Shown here piece after piece: positions 9,429 through 18,490 of a stretch of 64,000 nt of DNA; position 1 is the stretch's first letter; the number at the start of each line of letters is the position of its first letter. Position numbers and translations under genes: made by a program. Location: NCBI GenBank assembly GCA_016720115.1, contig JADJXT010000001.1, positions 806,001 to 870,000 on the forward strand, read 5' to 3'. A model generated the notes under the pieces. It had not been told where the DNA came from and did no database searches. It worked only from the letters and a program-made list of their open reading frames with translations. The stretch is from Sphingomonadales bacterium (GTDB lineage: Bacteria > Pseudomonadota > Alphaproteobacteria > Sphingomonadales > Sphingomonadaceae).

Positions 9429-9790
9429 TGACCACCGAAACCAGAACCCGCCGCCTGCTGCCCGCTGCGGTTACGCTGACCAAGGCCGCCGAGGAGCGGA
9501 TCGCCGAACTGATGCGCAACGCGCCCGAAGGCACGATAGGCGTCAAGCTGTCGACCCCGCGCCGCGGCTGTTCGGGGCTGGCCTATTCGGTCGATTATGT
9601 CAGCGAGGCCAACGCCTTTGACGAGCGGATCGAAACCCCCGGCGGCACCTTTTTCATCGATGGCGGCTCGGTGCTCTATCTCGTCGGCTCGAATATGGAC
9701 TGGCAGGAGGACGAGTTTGTTGCCGGTTTCGTCTTCAACAACCCCAACGCCACCGGCAGCTGCGGCTGCGGTGAGAGCTTTACCGTCTGA
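9428..9790 (+). CDS. sufA: A-type Fe-S carrier SufA/IscA
   Basis: 120-residue carrier that receives clusters from SufBCD and passes them to client proteins. The three ligand cysteines of HesB/IscA proteins are C48 (RRGCSGLAYS), C112 and C114 (GSCGCGESF). A GTG at 9425 is possible, but ATG 9428 overlaps the sufT stop in the usual TGATG arrangement. It is the last gene of the operon; its stop directly abuts the stop of the convergent protease gene, leaving no room for a separate terminator. Confidence 0.93.
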   Translation: MTTETRTRRLLPAAVTLTKAAEERIAELMRNAPEGTIGVKLSTPRRGCSGLAYSVDYVSEANAFDERIETPGGTFFIDGGSVLYLVGSNMDWQEDEFVAGFVFNNPNATGSCGCGESFTV

Positions 9791-12096
9791 TCAGAATTTC
9801 CGGTTGAATCGTAGCGCCACGCCCAAATCGTCGGGCGCGGTTTCGATATGCCCCGGCTCGCTACGCCAGAAGGCATTGGCGGACAGGTATCCGCCTGCAA
9901 AGGGTGTGGCATAGGCCGCCTCGATATCGCGCTCCCGTCCGGTCGGGCTCAGCGAAACAAATTGTTGCCCGAAACCGGCCTGCAGCGTCGAATAATCATA
10001 GCCCACCGGAAGCGTCAGGTTGAGGCCGCCACTGCGCACGCGCAGGGGCTGGGAAACGCGCAGTGCGAGACTGTCGCGCAGCGAAAATAGACCAAAGCGG
10101 GTCAGATCCGCCGACCACGCATCGCTTTCAAGCCAGTCTGCCGTGCCGCGCAAACCTGCGGCTGCAATCCGCGTCCAGCCGCGTCGATAATCGGCATTCG
10201 CCCGCCAATTCGAGCCAAGCGATAAGGTGGTGCCGGCATCGGCAAACCAGCTGCGCGCGCCTGTTTCGCCGGTCCACATATTGGTTCCGCCGCCCAATAT
10301 TGTTTCGCGCTCGTCGAGCATTATGCCCGAAAGCTTGAGGTGCAGCGCGCCAAGGTCGCGGTCGAACCCGAGACGGGCAAGGCGATAGCCGTAACCGCGA
10401 TACCGGCTGCGCAACGGATCGCCTGCAAATTCCTTCCAAATGCGCACGTCGCCATGTTCGCCCGCCACGGTCAATCCGAACCCTGCGACCCGTTGGCGAT
10501 AGGCAAAGGCGGAAGTCGGCTGGCTGAAAAAGCCGAATGAATCCTGCGCTGCATCGGCGGCAACGAAGCTTGCTGCGCGATCGATGGCCATCTGGTCGAT
10601 CAGGGCACCGCTGCTTTTCGCAATGCCCAATGCGACCTGCCGGTCATTGCCCAGCCGCGCAATCACCGAACCGGCAATTGCACGGGACTGCGAACGCTCG
10701 CGCGGAGAAAGGTCCAGCCGGTCCGGCCCGACGCCATCGCGGCGGTTGGCGACGGAAAGGGTCACCGCCAGATGCTGGTTTGCAACCACGCGCATTTCGG
10801 TCCCCATGCTGAGCGCCGGGGCCAGTTTTGGCGTGGATTTTGCCGCCAGCAAAGTACCGCTGAAGTCGGCGCTGAACGCCCGGCCATAGCTGTCGAGGAT
10901 AACCGCCTGCGGGCCGCCTTTGCCGGTTGCGTCACCCATCGGGCTGCCGACCCGGCAGGCACGGGGATGGGCGTTCCGGCTATGGACTGCTGCCCTTGCG
11001 GCTGGAAGGCGCGGGCGAGATTCAATTCGCCCCGGCCATAAATGCCGTCCGTTCCTGTTGCGCCCAGGTCGGTCGTCGTCGTCAGCAGCAAGTCGACAAT
11101 CTGCCGTCCGGTCAGATTGGGAAAGGCCTGCGCGAGAAGCGCAACCGCTCCGGCAACAATGGGTGCGGCAAAGCTGGTCCCACTCCACAAGAATTGCGTC
11201 CCTGCCTCATCGGGCGCCCGCACCCTGACGCCAAGGGCCGTCAGATAATAGCTTTGCCCGGTTCCGGCACGATTGGAAAAGGTAGAGATCTGCTGGCTGG
11301 AATCGGTCGCACCTGCGATCAGGATCTGGCCGCGCGCAATCGGATCGAGTGCGATCATCGCCATCGGATCGGGGTTGATGGCGGTGGCAGGTTCCTCGTC
11401 AAATTCATTGCCCGCCGAAATAACGAAAACCACACCTGCGGCCGTCGCCCGGTCAACGGCGGCGCGCAACGTCCCGTTCATCGGGGAACCGCCCAGCGAC
11501 ATGTTGACGACCCGCGCGCCTACCGCCACCGCCCGGTCGACCGCCTGTGCCATGTTGTTGTCATTATGCGTGCAGCCCGCGTCCGGATCGGGATCGGTAC
11601 AGGTGCCCGGTGTGTCGGTCCGCAGCACGAGCAGGGTTGCCCCGAAAGCCACGCCATGGGTTTCCAGATCGTTTTTGGCCCCGAGCAGCACCGAGGAAAC
11701 GGCAGTGCCATGGCCGCCTTCATCCTGAAGGCCGCGCGCTCCGGCGAAATCGCCCGACTGGGCGTGGATCTTTCCCGCAAATTCCGGGCTGTCGATGTCG
11801 ACCCCGCTGTCAATGACACCGGCAATTATCCCGTTGCCGCTGGCACCGGCATTATAGGCAGCAATGGCCTGTGCCTGAACCGCACCGTTGGAGCGCTGAT
11901 ATTCCAGCGTATTGTAGTTCACCGTCGGAGGAGGGGGAGGGGGCGGCGGTGGTGGCGGAGCTGGCGGTGTCACCGTCGGCGGGGGTGCAGGCGTCGAACT
12001 CACGCCGCCGCCTCCACTGCCGCAGGCAGAGAGGCTCAGCGCAAAAACGATCGACGTGCCGATGGCGATGCTGCGCCTTGCGCCCAAGTTGGTCAT
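9791..12096 (-). pseudogene. Subtilisin-like (S8) autotransporter lipoprotein, frameshifted
   Basis: Two overlapping frames together make one protein. The first (12096 down to 10762) has a lipobox (SLSACGSG), a Pro-rich linker with a run of 11 prolines, and an S8 protease domain with the triad Asp in VIDSGVD, His in GGHGTAV and Ser in SGTSFAAP. The second frame, from about 10965 down to 9791, continues with SPMGDATGKGGPQAVILDSYG and a beta-rich region of about 390 residues ending in LRFNRKF, as expected for a barrel with a terminal Phe. The switch lies near 10955-10975 and needs one extra base. Either the gene is broken, the frame is shifted in translation, or the assembly has an error. The start at 12096 follows GGGGAG. 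Confidence 0.8.
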
Positions 12097-12203
12097 CATG
12101 CTCCCCAAATCTATCGCCGACAATATTACCAAAGGCCCGTTTGCGCCAACATTAACGCAGTTGTTCCTTGCGAGATTTGACACCTGTAGTTAACGCGGCG
12201 CCG

Positions 12204-12884
12204 ATGTCTCCGGCAGCCCATCACGACTTCGACCATGTCGAAACCTGGATCTTCGATCTGGACCTGACGCTATATGCGCCAGAGCATAATATCATGGAGC
12301 AGGTGCGGGGCCGGATCGCCGCCTTTGTCGAGGATTATTTCAAGGTCAGCGAAGATCGTGCGCACCAGATTCGCTACGATTACTGGCGCAAATATGGCAC
12401 CACTCTGGGCGGGCTGATGGTGGAGCATGGCGTCGATCCGCACGGCTATCTGGATTTCGTCCATGACGTGGATATGTCGCTGTTGCAGCCCTGCGTTCGC
12501 CTTCGCGCCGGAATCGAGGCACTGCCCGGACGCAAGCTGATCTTCACCAATGCCGATGCAGCTTATGCCGAGCGGGTATTGGCAGCACGCGGCCTTGAAG
12601 GCATTTTCGAGGATGTGTTTGACATCCACCGCATGGAACACAGGCCAAAGCCTGCACTGGACAGCTATCAAGCCTTGTGCGGGCAACTCGCCATCGATCC
12701 GGCTGCGGCATTGTTTGTCGAGGATTCAGCTCACAATCTGGAGCCGGCTAAAAAGCTCGGGATGACAACGATTTGGGTCAACCACGGGGGCGATGCGGAG
12801 TCTGGTGACAAACGCCCGCATTTTGTCGATCATGAAATTGAAGATGTGGCCAACTGGCTGGCCGGAACAAAGGAAACAATATGA
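12204..12884 (+). CDS. HAD-family pyrimidine 5'-nucleotidase-like phosphatase
   Basis: 226-residue cytoplasmic hydrolase. Motif I is [12 protein letters not shown] (nucleophile Asp), motif [15 protein letters not shown], motif III Lys in [12 protein letters not shown] and motif [16 protein letters not shown]. The short cap and LDLTLY form match the SDT1/pyrimidine 5'-nucleotidase group. A TTG at 12168 would add 12 residues; ATG 12204 was chosen. Its stop overlaps the dapD start (ATGA), so the two are translated together. The substrate is not established by sequence. Confidence 0.85.
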   Translation: MSPAAHHDFDHVETWIFDLDLTLYAPEHNIMEQVRGRIAAFVEDYFKVSEDRAHQIRYDYWRKYGTTLGGLMVEHGVDPHGYLDFVHDVDMSLLQPCVRLRAGIEALPGRKLIFTNADAAYAERVLAARGLEGIFEDVFDIHRMEHRPKPALDSYQALCGQLAIDPAAALFVEDSAHNLEPAKKLGMTTIWVNHGGDAESGDKRPHFVDHEIEDVANWLAGTKETI

Positions 12885-13720
12885 GCGAGGCACTGCAAGC
12901 CATCATCGAGAAGGCGTGGGACGAACGTGATGGCATCACCATCAACACTGGTGGCGAAGTGCGCGCGGCAGTCGTGGAGGCGCTGGGCCTGCTCGACAGC
13001 GGCCAACGCCGCGTTGCGGCGAAGATCGACGACGCATGGCAGGTCAACCAGTGGCTCAAAAAGGCGGTGCTGCTGTCGTTCCGCCTCAACGACATGGAAG
13101 CCATTCCCGGCGGCCCCGGCGGGGCGCACTGGTGGGACAAGGTGCCCTCCAAATTCGCAGGCTGGGGTGAAAATCGCTTCCGCGATGCAGGTTTCCGCGC
13201 CGTGCCGGGCAGCATCGTCCGTCATAGTGCACATATCGGTAAGGGTGTGGTGCTGATGCCCAGTTTCGTCAATCTGGGGGCCTTTGTCGATGAGAACAGC
13301 ATGGTCGATACCTGGGCCACCGTGGGCAGCTGCGCCCAGATCGGCAAAAATGTGCACCTGTCGGGCGGCGTCGGGATCGGCGGGGTTCTGGAACCGCTGC
13401 AGGCGGGCCCGGTGATCATCGAGGATGATTGCTTCATCGGTGCGCGTTCCGAAGTCGTCGAGGGTGTTATCGTCGAACAGGGCGCGGTGCTGGCAATGGG
13501 CGTATTCCTTTCCTCGACGACCAAGATCATCGACCGGGCGACCGGCGAGATTTTTGTCGGCCGGGTTCCCTCTTATTCGGTCGTCGTTCCGGGGGCGCTT
13601 CCGGGCAAGTCGCTTCCCGATGGATCGCCGGGACCAAGCCTTGCCTGTGCCGTGATCGTCAAGCGGGTCGATGCCCAAACCCGTTCCAAAACCGCGATAA
13701 ACGAGTTGTTGCGCGACTGA
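12881..13720 (+). CDS. dapD: Tetrahydrodipicolinate N-succinyltransferase DapD
   Basis: 279 residues; transfers succinyl from succinyl-CoA to tetrahydrodipicolinate in lysine and meso-diaminopimelate synthesis. An N-terminal helical domain ([15 protein letters not shown]) is followed by hexapeptide repeats of a left-handed beta helix ([38 protein letters not shown]) and a C-terminal [14 protein letters not shown] segment. Length matches the family. It follows the HAD phosphatase with a 4-base overlap. DAP feeds peptidoglycan made by the PBP at 1281. Confidence 0.96.
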   Translation: MSEALQAIIEKAWDERDGITINTGGEVRAAVVEALGLLDSGQRRVAAKIDDAWQVNQWLKKAVLLSFRLNDMEAIPGGPGGAHWWDKVPSKFAGWGENRFRDAGFRAVPGSIVRHSAHIGKGVVLMPSFVNLGAFVDENSMVDTWATVGSCAQIGKNVHLSGGVGIGGVLEPLQAGPVIIEDDCFIGARSEVVEGVIVEQGAVLAMGVFLSSTTKIIDRATGEIFVGRVPSYSVVVPGALPGKSLPDGSPGPSLACAVIVKRVDAQTRSKTAINELLRD

Positions 13721-13767
13721 CCGAGTACAGATTTCGACAAACGGCATCCGGTTTTGCTTGCAATATA

Positions 13768-13782
13768 AGAGCGAATCGCTCT
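13768..13782. promoter_or_regulatory. Short perfect palindrome after dapD
   Basis: AGAGCGAATCGCTCT is a 15-base dyad (7-bp arms). It lies 48 bases after the dapD stop, 183 before the DUF465 gene. There is no T-run on either side, so it is more likely a protein site or weak hairpin than an intrinsic terminator. Confidence 0.35.
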
Positions 13783-13848
13783 AATTTGCTCAAGCGGACC
13801 GGGCCCCTCTGACGCTCGCTTCTTCGGAAGGAACGTGATGTCGGCCGC

Positions 13849-13920
13849 ATCGGATCTCCGGTGCTTGGGTTTGCGGTCCCTGTTTCCCCCGAATACCCTG
13901 CCCGACGCCGGAGCTCCGAT
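13849..13920 (+). promoter_or_regulatory. Structured 5' leader before the DUF465 gene
   Basis: ATCGGATCTCCGG (13849-13861) and CCGGAGCTCCGAT (13908-13920) pair over 13 positions with a single mismatch, and GGG 13867-13869 can pair with CCC 13901-13903 inside. The hairpin ends just before the ribosome-binding AGAGGAG near 13940. The 230-bp gap it sits in shows no convincing gene. A cis-acting leader or a small RNA is possible. Confidence 0.4.
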
Positions 13921-13950
13921 TGAACATCAACCGTTCAAGAGGAGAACGAC

Positions 13951-14136
13951 ATGTCGGAACGTACATTCCGCCTCATGCAATATCACCAGAAGCTCGACGA
14001 AGAGCTGCGCACCGAATTGCGCAGCAGCTGGCCGAGTTTTGCGCGAATCCAGCGGCTGAAGCGCATGAAGCTCGCCGTAAAGGACAAGTTGCATGTGCTG
14101 TTGGCGAAGCGCCGCAACGCCCCCAAACCCGCCTGA
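13951..14136 (+). CDS. DUF465 (YdcH-like) small protein
   Basis: 61 residues, basic and fully helical: MSERTFRLMQYHQKLDEEL then RLKRMKLAVKDKLHVLL. The HQKLD and RLKRMKLAVKDKL blocks match DUF465 proteins, small coiled-coil proteins of unknown role, common in proteobacteria. A strong AGAGGAG sequence lies 5 bases upstream of the ATG. It ends 2 bases before the stop of the convergent membrane-protein gene. Confidence 0.85.
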   Translation: MSERTFRLMQYHQKLDEELRTELRSSWPSFARIQRLKRMKLAVKDKLHVLLAKRRNAPKPA

Positions 14137-14138
14137 CC

Positions 14139-14735
14139 TCAAACTGGCTGCGCGCGCTGCCCTATCCCATATTTGGGCCAAAGCCGGATGGCGAGCGCAG
14201 CCAGCAGCAGGGGCGCAAACAGGCGCCCTTCGATGTGGTAGGCCGGGTCTTCATGGAAAGCCCGGCTGCCATAGCTGATCAGGAATATCAGCCAGGTATA
14301 GTGCAGCCCCACGCTGTGCAGCCGTTTCCACCAGCGCCCCATCGCGCGCTGCGCCGCATCGTTCGACGTCAGCGCCATCAGGTAAATGAAGCCATAGGCC
14401 AGCGCGCCGCCGGCCAGCGATGCCAGCGGCCTCGGGCGATAGAGCGTGATGTTGACGAGCAAAGCGGCCAAATGGATGCTGTGCGCAAGCGCAAAGGCCA
14501 GGCCCCACTGCCGCCGCCGCTGCACGATACCCCTGGTCGCGGCGTTGGGCGCAAGACGATACAGGCTGCTCGCCAGATAGGTAATCAGGAATAGCGGCAA
14601 TGCCGCCCGCGCCGTCCAGCGCGCAGCGAGCAAAGCGTCATCCGGGCCGGTAGGGCCGATCCAGAGGGCGGCGCCTATGGCAACCGCCGACAGCCCAAGC
14701 GTGACTACGAACGGGAAATAAAGGCGATCTACCAA
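14139..14735 (-). CDS. Ferric-reductase-like (YedZ-type) haem membrane protein
   Basis: 198 residues with about six membrane spans (for example LYFPFVVTLGLSAVAIGAAL and SLAGGALAYGFIYLMAL). The His pairs HSIHLAALL and HSVGLHYTWLIF sit in helices in the arrangement that binds haem b in ferric-reductase-like proteins. Likely an inner-membrane electron-transfer protein. No partner oxidoreductase is nearby, so the redox partner cannot be named. The ATG at 14735 is used; no better start is seen. Confidence 0.75.
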   Translation of the reverse strand: MVDRLYFPFVVTLGLSAVAIGAALWIGPTGPDDALLAARWTARAALPLFLITYLASSLYRLAPNAATRGIVQRRRQWGLAFALAHSIHLAALLVNITLYRPRPLASLAGGALAYGFIYLMALTSNDAAQRAMGRWWKRLHSVGLHYTWLIFLISYGSRAFHEDPAYHIEGRLFAPLLLAALAIRLWPKYGIGQRAQPV

Positions 14736-14753
14736 GCCCAGCTTTTATGGCCT

Positions 14754-16082
14754 TCAGGGTTTGAGCAGATCGAGCACCGCTGCCGTCATCGCTTCGGTTC
14801 CCAACCGCACCGATGGTTCGGGATCGATCTTGAACAGCGGCGAGTGATGCCCGGCAATCGGCGCACCGCCATTTTTGGCCGCCTTGATCCATTCGGGGTT
14901 CGTGCCGCCGACGCCGAAATAATAACCCGGAATGTCGAAGGCAGGATCGACGAAGAATGCGAAATCTTCAGCGCCCATATTGGTCTGACGGAAGGGGATC
15001 ACAACGTCCTTGCCCAGCGCATCGCCGATGGCCGTGTTCAGGCGTCGGGCGAGTGCGGCATCGTTGACGGTCACCGGGGTCGTCTCGGTCACCTTGACGA
15101 TAGGCAGCTTGTCTTCGGGCAGGCCATTGGCACGACCGATGCCCACAGCGACGCGTTCGATCGAGGCAATCAACTGGTCACGCACTTCCTGGCTATTGGC
15201 GCGCACCGTCACTTGCAGGTCGGCATGTTCGGAAATGATGTTATGCTTTTGCCCCGCATGGAATGCCCCGACGGTAATCACGCCGGGATCGAGCGGGCCT
15301 TTTTCGCGGCTGATGATCGATTGCAACCCGACGACGATTTGCGATGCGATATAGACCGGATCGCGGCCAAGATGCGGCGCTGCGCCGTGCGTTGCGATGC
15401 CGGGCACGCGGATGTCGACGCTGTCAGCGGACGAATATTGGATGCCCTCCGATGCCGCGATCTTGCCGGTTTCCAGTTCTGCGGCGACATGGAAGGCCAG
15501 CGCATAATTCGGCTTCGGGAAACGGGTGTACAATCCGTCTTTCACCATGGCAGCAGCACCGCCCACACGTTCTTCCGCAGGCTGGACGATGAACAGCACG
15601 GTGCCTTTCCAGCGATCCTTCATCCGCGCCAGTTGCCGCGCGGTGCCGACCAGCGAGGTGATGTGCACATCGTGGCCGCAGGCGTGCATCACCGGCATTT
15701 CAAGGCCGTCGACGCCGACCTGCCTGACGGTCGAGGCGTTGGCGAGGCCCGAGCGTTCCTGTACCGGCAGGCCGTCCATGTCGGCGCGAACGAGAACGAC
15801 AGGCCCATCGCCATTTTTGAGCACGCCTACCACACCGGTCTGCCCGACCTTCTCCGTTACCACCATGCCGGGGACGGTGCGCAATTCCTGCGCCATGCGC
15901 GCGGCAGTTTTATATTCGCGGAACGACAGTTCGGGGTTGCGATGGAAATGATCCCAGAGCGCGCCCAGCGATTTGTCATAATCCGCCTTGATATCGCCCG
16001 CATAGTCAGGCTTGGCCGCCGCCGGTGTCGCAACGGCGGCAAGGGCTGCAGATGCGGTGAGCAAGAATCGTCCGATTTTCAT
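14754..16082 (-). CDS. M20-family amidohydrolase, exported
   Basis: 442 residues with a signal peptide (MKIGRFLLTASAALAAVAT, cut after PAAA). The metal-binding and catalytic blocks are HACGHDVHITSLVG, PAEERVGGAAAM, the His in LAFHVAAELETG and the terminal HHSPLFKIDPE, matching hippurate/IAA-amino-acid hydrolases that cut N-acyl amino acids. GGAGGATATC directly before ATG 16082 supports this start over one 45 bases upstream. It lies 28 bases after the serine hydrolase gene, probably in one transcript. The physiological substrate is unknown. Confidence 0.9.
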   Translation of the reverse strand: MKIGRFLLTASAALAAVATPAAAKPDYAGDIKADYDKSLGALWDHFHRNPELSFREYKTAARMAQELRTVPGMVVTEKVGQTGVVGVLKNGDGPVVLVRADMDGLPVQERSGLANASTVRQVGVDGLEMPVMHACGHDVHITSLVGTARQLARMKDRWKGTVLFIVQPAEERVGGAAAMVKDGLYTRFPKPNYALAFHVAAELETGKIAASEGIQYSSADSVDIRVPGIATHGAAPHLGRDPVYIASQIVVGLQSIISREKGPLDPGVITVGAFHAGQKHNIISEHADLQVTVRANSQEVRDQLIASIERVAVGIGRANGLPEDKLPIVKVTETTPVTVNDAALARRLNTAIGDALGKDVVIPFRQTNMGAEDFAFFVDPAFDIPGYYFGVGGTNPEWIKAAKNGGAPIAGHHSPLFKIDPEPSVRLGTEAMTAAVLDLLKP

Positions 16083-16110
16083 GATATCCTCCCTGTTTCC
16101 GGGAAGACTA

Positions 16111-17250
16111 TCACGGACAGGTTTCAAGGCAATGGCCGATAGGCGTTTCTGCAGGCACCATCGTTACAAACTGGGCAAAGCCCTTTTTCGTAGCGGGATT
16201 TACCCATAGTCCGGCCCGCAACGCATAAGCTTCGCCCACATGACCGATCCAGATCGCACCGCCCGAATCGGGGTGGATATGCACGCCCAGCCCATAAGCT
16301 TTGAAATAGCCAAGGTCGTCGTCCCCGTTTCGCCCGTTGAACCGCCACTGCATCCTGGTCATTTCGGCAAATGCCTTGCTCGACAATAAGGGTCTGCCCT
16401 TGTTGAGCAGCAGTTGGCCGACCTTGGCCAGATCCTGCGGAGAAATTCGCAACCCGCCTTGTGGGCTGAATGATGAACCGTTCTTCCCCAATTGATAGCG
16501 GGCGAGGTCGCAACTGCCATTGCTTGCGGCAAGAACCGGGCAGGGATCATCACCCGTAATCGCCGCATCGCGCGCCAGATCGCCATTTGTTCGCAGCAGC
16601 GTCACCGCCTGTGCGCGCCTGCCCGGGGTGCAGCCCGCGCCCCAGTTGAAACAGGCATCAAGCCGCAATGGCCGCAGCACCTTGTTGGCCACCAACCGGT
16701 CGAACCTCTCGCGGGTGGCCGCTTCAAGCGTGGCTGCGATCACCGGTGAATTGAGGTTGGCATAGCTGAAATAATCGCCGGGTTCATAAGTCGCGTGCCA
16801 CACCGATGGATTGGCAAGGACATCTTCAAGGCGGCCATCGAGCGGCAGCAGATAGTCGATCGTATCGCGTATCCCCGACGTGTGGCTCAGCAAATGACGC
16901 AGGGTGACGGGGCGGTCGGGAAAGGCCGGATTGCGCATCGGGAAACCCAGATAAGCGCCGACGTCGCGATCGAGATCGATCCGGCCTTCATCGACCAGCC
17001 GCATTACGGCAATAGCGGTGACCAGTTTGGATATCGAAGCCATCCGCACCGGATCGTCGGCACGCACTGGACGACCAGCGACACCTGCTTCCCCTTTCGC
17101 GCTTTTCGTCAGGATCGCGGTCGATGAAAAGTCGACGCGCACCTGCGCGGGCTGGGGAAGCGTGGTTTGTGCCGCAGCGGCGTTCAAGCCTGCAATCGCA
17201 GCGCCCAGCACCGCCAGCCGTGCGGCGGCGATTATTCGTCGCCCCGGCAT
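16111..17250 (-). CDS. Serine hydrolase of the beta-lactamase/class C family, exported
   Basis: 379 residues with a signal peptide (MPGRRIIAAARLAVLGAAI, cut near AAAQ). The nucleophile motif is SISK (S-x-x-K), the second motif YANLN (Y-x-N), and HVGEAY takes the place of the KTG box. LRHLLSHTSGIRD is a typical block. Six cysteines suggest disulfides in the periplasm. Such proteins are usually esterases or D-aminopeptidases rather than true beta-lactamases. Its start overlaps the end of the preceding DUF3617 gene by 19 bases. Confidence 0.88.
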   Translation of the reverse strand: MPGRRIIAAARLAVLGAAIAGLNAAAAQTTLPQPAQVRVDFSSTAILTKSAKGEAGVAGRPVRADDPVRMASISKLVTAIAVMRLVDEGRIDLDRDVGAYLGFPMRNPAFPDRPVTLRHLLSHTSGIRDTIDYLLPLDGRLEDVLANPSVWHATYEPGDYFSYANLNSPVIAATLEAATRERFDRLVANKVLRPLRLDACFNWGAGCTPGRRAQAVTLLRTNGDLARDAAITGDDPCPVLAASNGSCDLARYQLGKNGSSFSPQGGLRISPQDLAKVGQLLLNKGRPLLSSKAFAEMTRMQWRFNGRNGDDDLGYFKAYGLGVHIHPDSGGAIWIGHVGEAYALRAGLWVNPATKKGFAQFVTMVPAETPIGHCLETCP

Positions 17251-17789
17251 TCGCCCTCATGCTTGCCGGTCATTGTGCCCTTCAGCTTTATCTTGCCCGC
17301 CATTGGAACCTGCACTTCCAGCCCGGTGTCGAACTGGAAGTCGGCATCGCCGACGGTTCCGTCGAGGTCCATTTTGGCTTTGCCCAAGTCACCCATGCCA
17401 CACGACAACGCCATTTTCACGCGGTTTCCGGCGATGTCGAACTGCTTGTAGCTGCAATCTTCCGCACCCTCGCCGCCAAAGAAATCGGGGCCAGGCTTCG
17501 CGGCGTCTGCGGCACTCAGGCACGACAGGCCCGAAGCACCCTTGGCCAATTGCGCCTTGATGCTCGCCTTTTCCTGCTCGCCCAATCGGGGCACATCGAT
17601 GTCGGTGAAGGCAAAGGCCATCCGCCAGCGGCCCGGTTGCATTGCCAGATAGCCGTCGCGGCGCATTTCCTCTGCCCGTTCCGCCCGTGAAACGCTGCCG
17701 TCGCCGTTGGTATCGGCATTGTCGCTGCAGGCGCCAAGCGTCACCAGAAGAGTCAGCGCGGCCAGATATTGGTCACCCTTTGACATCAT
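17232..17789 (-). CDS. DUF3617 lipoprotein with an EF-hand-like loop (second copy)
   Basis: 185 residues: lipoprotein signal ending LVTLGACSD, then DTNGDGSVSRAE, which follows the EF-hand calcium-loop pattern DxDxDGxxxxxE with one Asp replaced by Asn, then a DUF3617 domain (LAMQPGRWRMAFAFTDID, SCLSAADAAKPGPDFFGG, YKQFDIAGNRVKMALSC). It is a paralogue of the gene at 17792 and follows it by 2 bases. Probably membrane-anchored in the periplasm. Function unknown. Tandem ATGs at 17789 and 17786 are both usable. Confidence 0.8.
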   Translation of the reverse strand: MMSKGDQYLAALTLLVTLGACSDNADTNGDGSVSRAERAEEMRRDGYLAMQPGRWRMAFAFTDIDVPRLGEQEKASIKAQLAKGASGLSCLSAADAAKPGPDFFGGEGAEDCSYKQFDIAGNRVKMALSCGMGDLGKAKMDLDGTVGDADFQFDTGLEVQVPMAGKIKLKGTMTGKHEGECRGDE

Positions 17790-17791
17790 CT

Positions 17792-18337
17792 TCAGGCCGG
17801 GCAATCGCCAATGCGCTTGCCTTCGATGCGGCCTTTCATGGTCATTTCGCCCATTGGCGTGCCCGACGTCTTCTGCTCCATGGTCATCGCATAGGTTTCG
17901 CCTTCGAAACTGCCCTGCATCTTGTTGCTGATGGTGATCCCGCCTTGCGGCTTGCAGGTCATCTGCACGGTCATCTTGTTGCCGGATCGGTCAAGCTGCT
18001 CGAAAGAGCAATTGCTGCCCGCATCGCCGCCGAAGAAATCCGCGCCCGGTTTTTCGGCCTGTTCCTTGGTCAGGCAGGATTTGATGCTCATTTCGCTCAT
18101 CGCCTTGGACATCTGGGCCTTGGCGGCTTCGGGAAGGCCGGGGGCTTCGATGCTGTCAAACTTGATTTTCACTTCCCACATGCCCGGGGTCATCGCCACG
18201 GCACCGCCCTTGGAAAGCTCTTTCTGCGCCTCGGCGGTGCTGACCTTGCCGTCACCGTCCGTATCGGCACCCTTGTCCGAACAAGCCGCAACGGCAAGTG
18301 CGGCGCACGCTGCGCCGGTGATTAGAATTTTCCGCAT
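17792..18337 (-). CDS. DUF3617 lipoprotein with an EF-hand-like loop (first copy)
   Basis: 181 residues: lipobox LAVAACSD, EF-hand-like loop DTDGDGKVSTAE with all acidic positions present, then DUF3617 (AMTPGMWEVKIKFDSIE, SCLTKEQAEKPGADFFGG, MTVQMTCKPQGG). It is the first gene of a leftward cluster with the second copy, the serine hydrolase and the M20 hydrolase. GAGGGAATTGCAG precedes ATG 18337. The calcium role is inferred from the loop only. Divergent from the cyclophilin gene, with a 153-bp shared promoter gap. Confidence 0.82.
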   Translation of the reverse strand: MRKILITGAACAALAVAACSDKGADTDGDGKVSTAEAQKELSKGGAVAMTPGMWEVKIKFDSIEAPGLPEAAKAQMSKAMSEMSIKSCLTKEQAEKPGADFFGGDAGSNCSFEQLDRSGNKMTVQMTCKPQGGITISNKMQGSFEGETYAMTMEQKTSGTPMGEMTMKGRIEGKRIGDCPA

Positions 18338-18490
18338 CTGCAATTCCCTCTCATGGAAAGCTACCCGGCGCCTGTTTGTCGCGAAACCCTGCTAATGGCA
18401 ACCGTTTTGCGACAATTGCGCTTCGTTCATGACAAGGTCAGTTCAGATGGCTAAGGAGGCGCAATTCGTATTAAGGGAGTATCGCCTCAC

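Noticed and set aside
10927..12180. 417-codon plus-strand frame over the subtilisin-like gene
   Set aside because: Mirror frame of the protease; low-complexity Arg/Gly/His content and no start context.
13838..14059. 74-codon frame over the leader of the DUF465 gene
   Set aside because: No family resemblance, overlaps the DUF465 gene in another frame, and coincides with the inverted-repeat leader.
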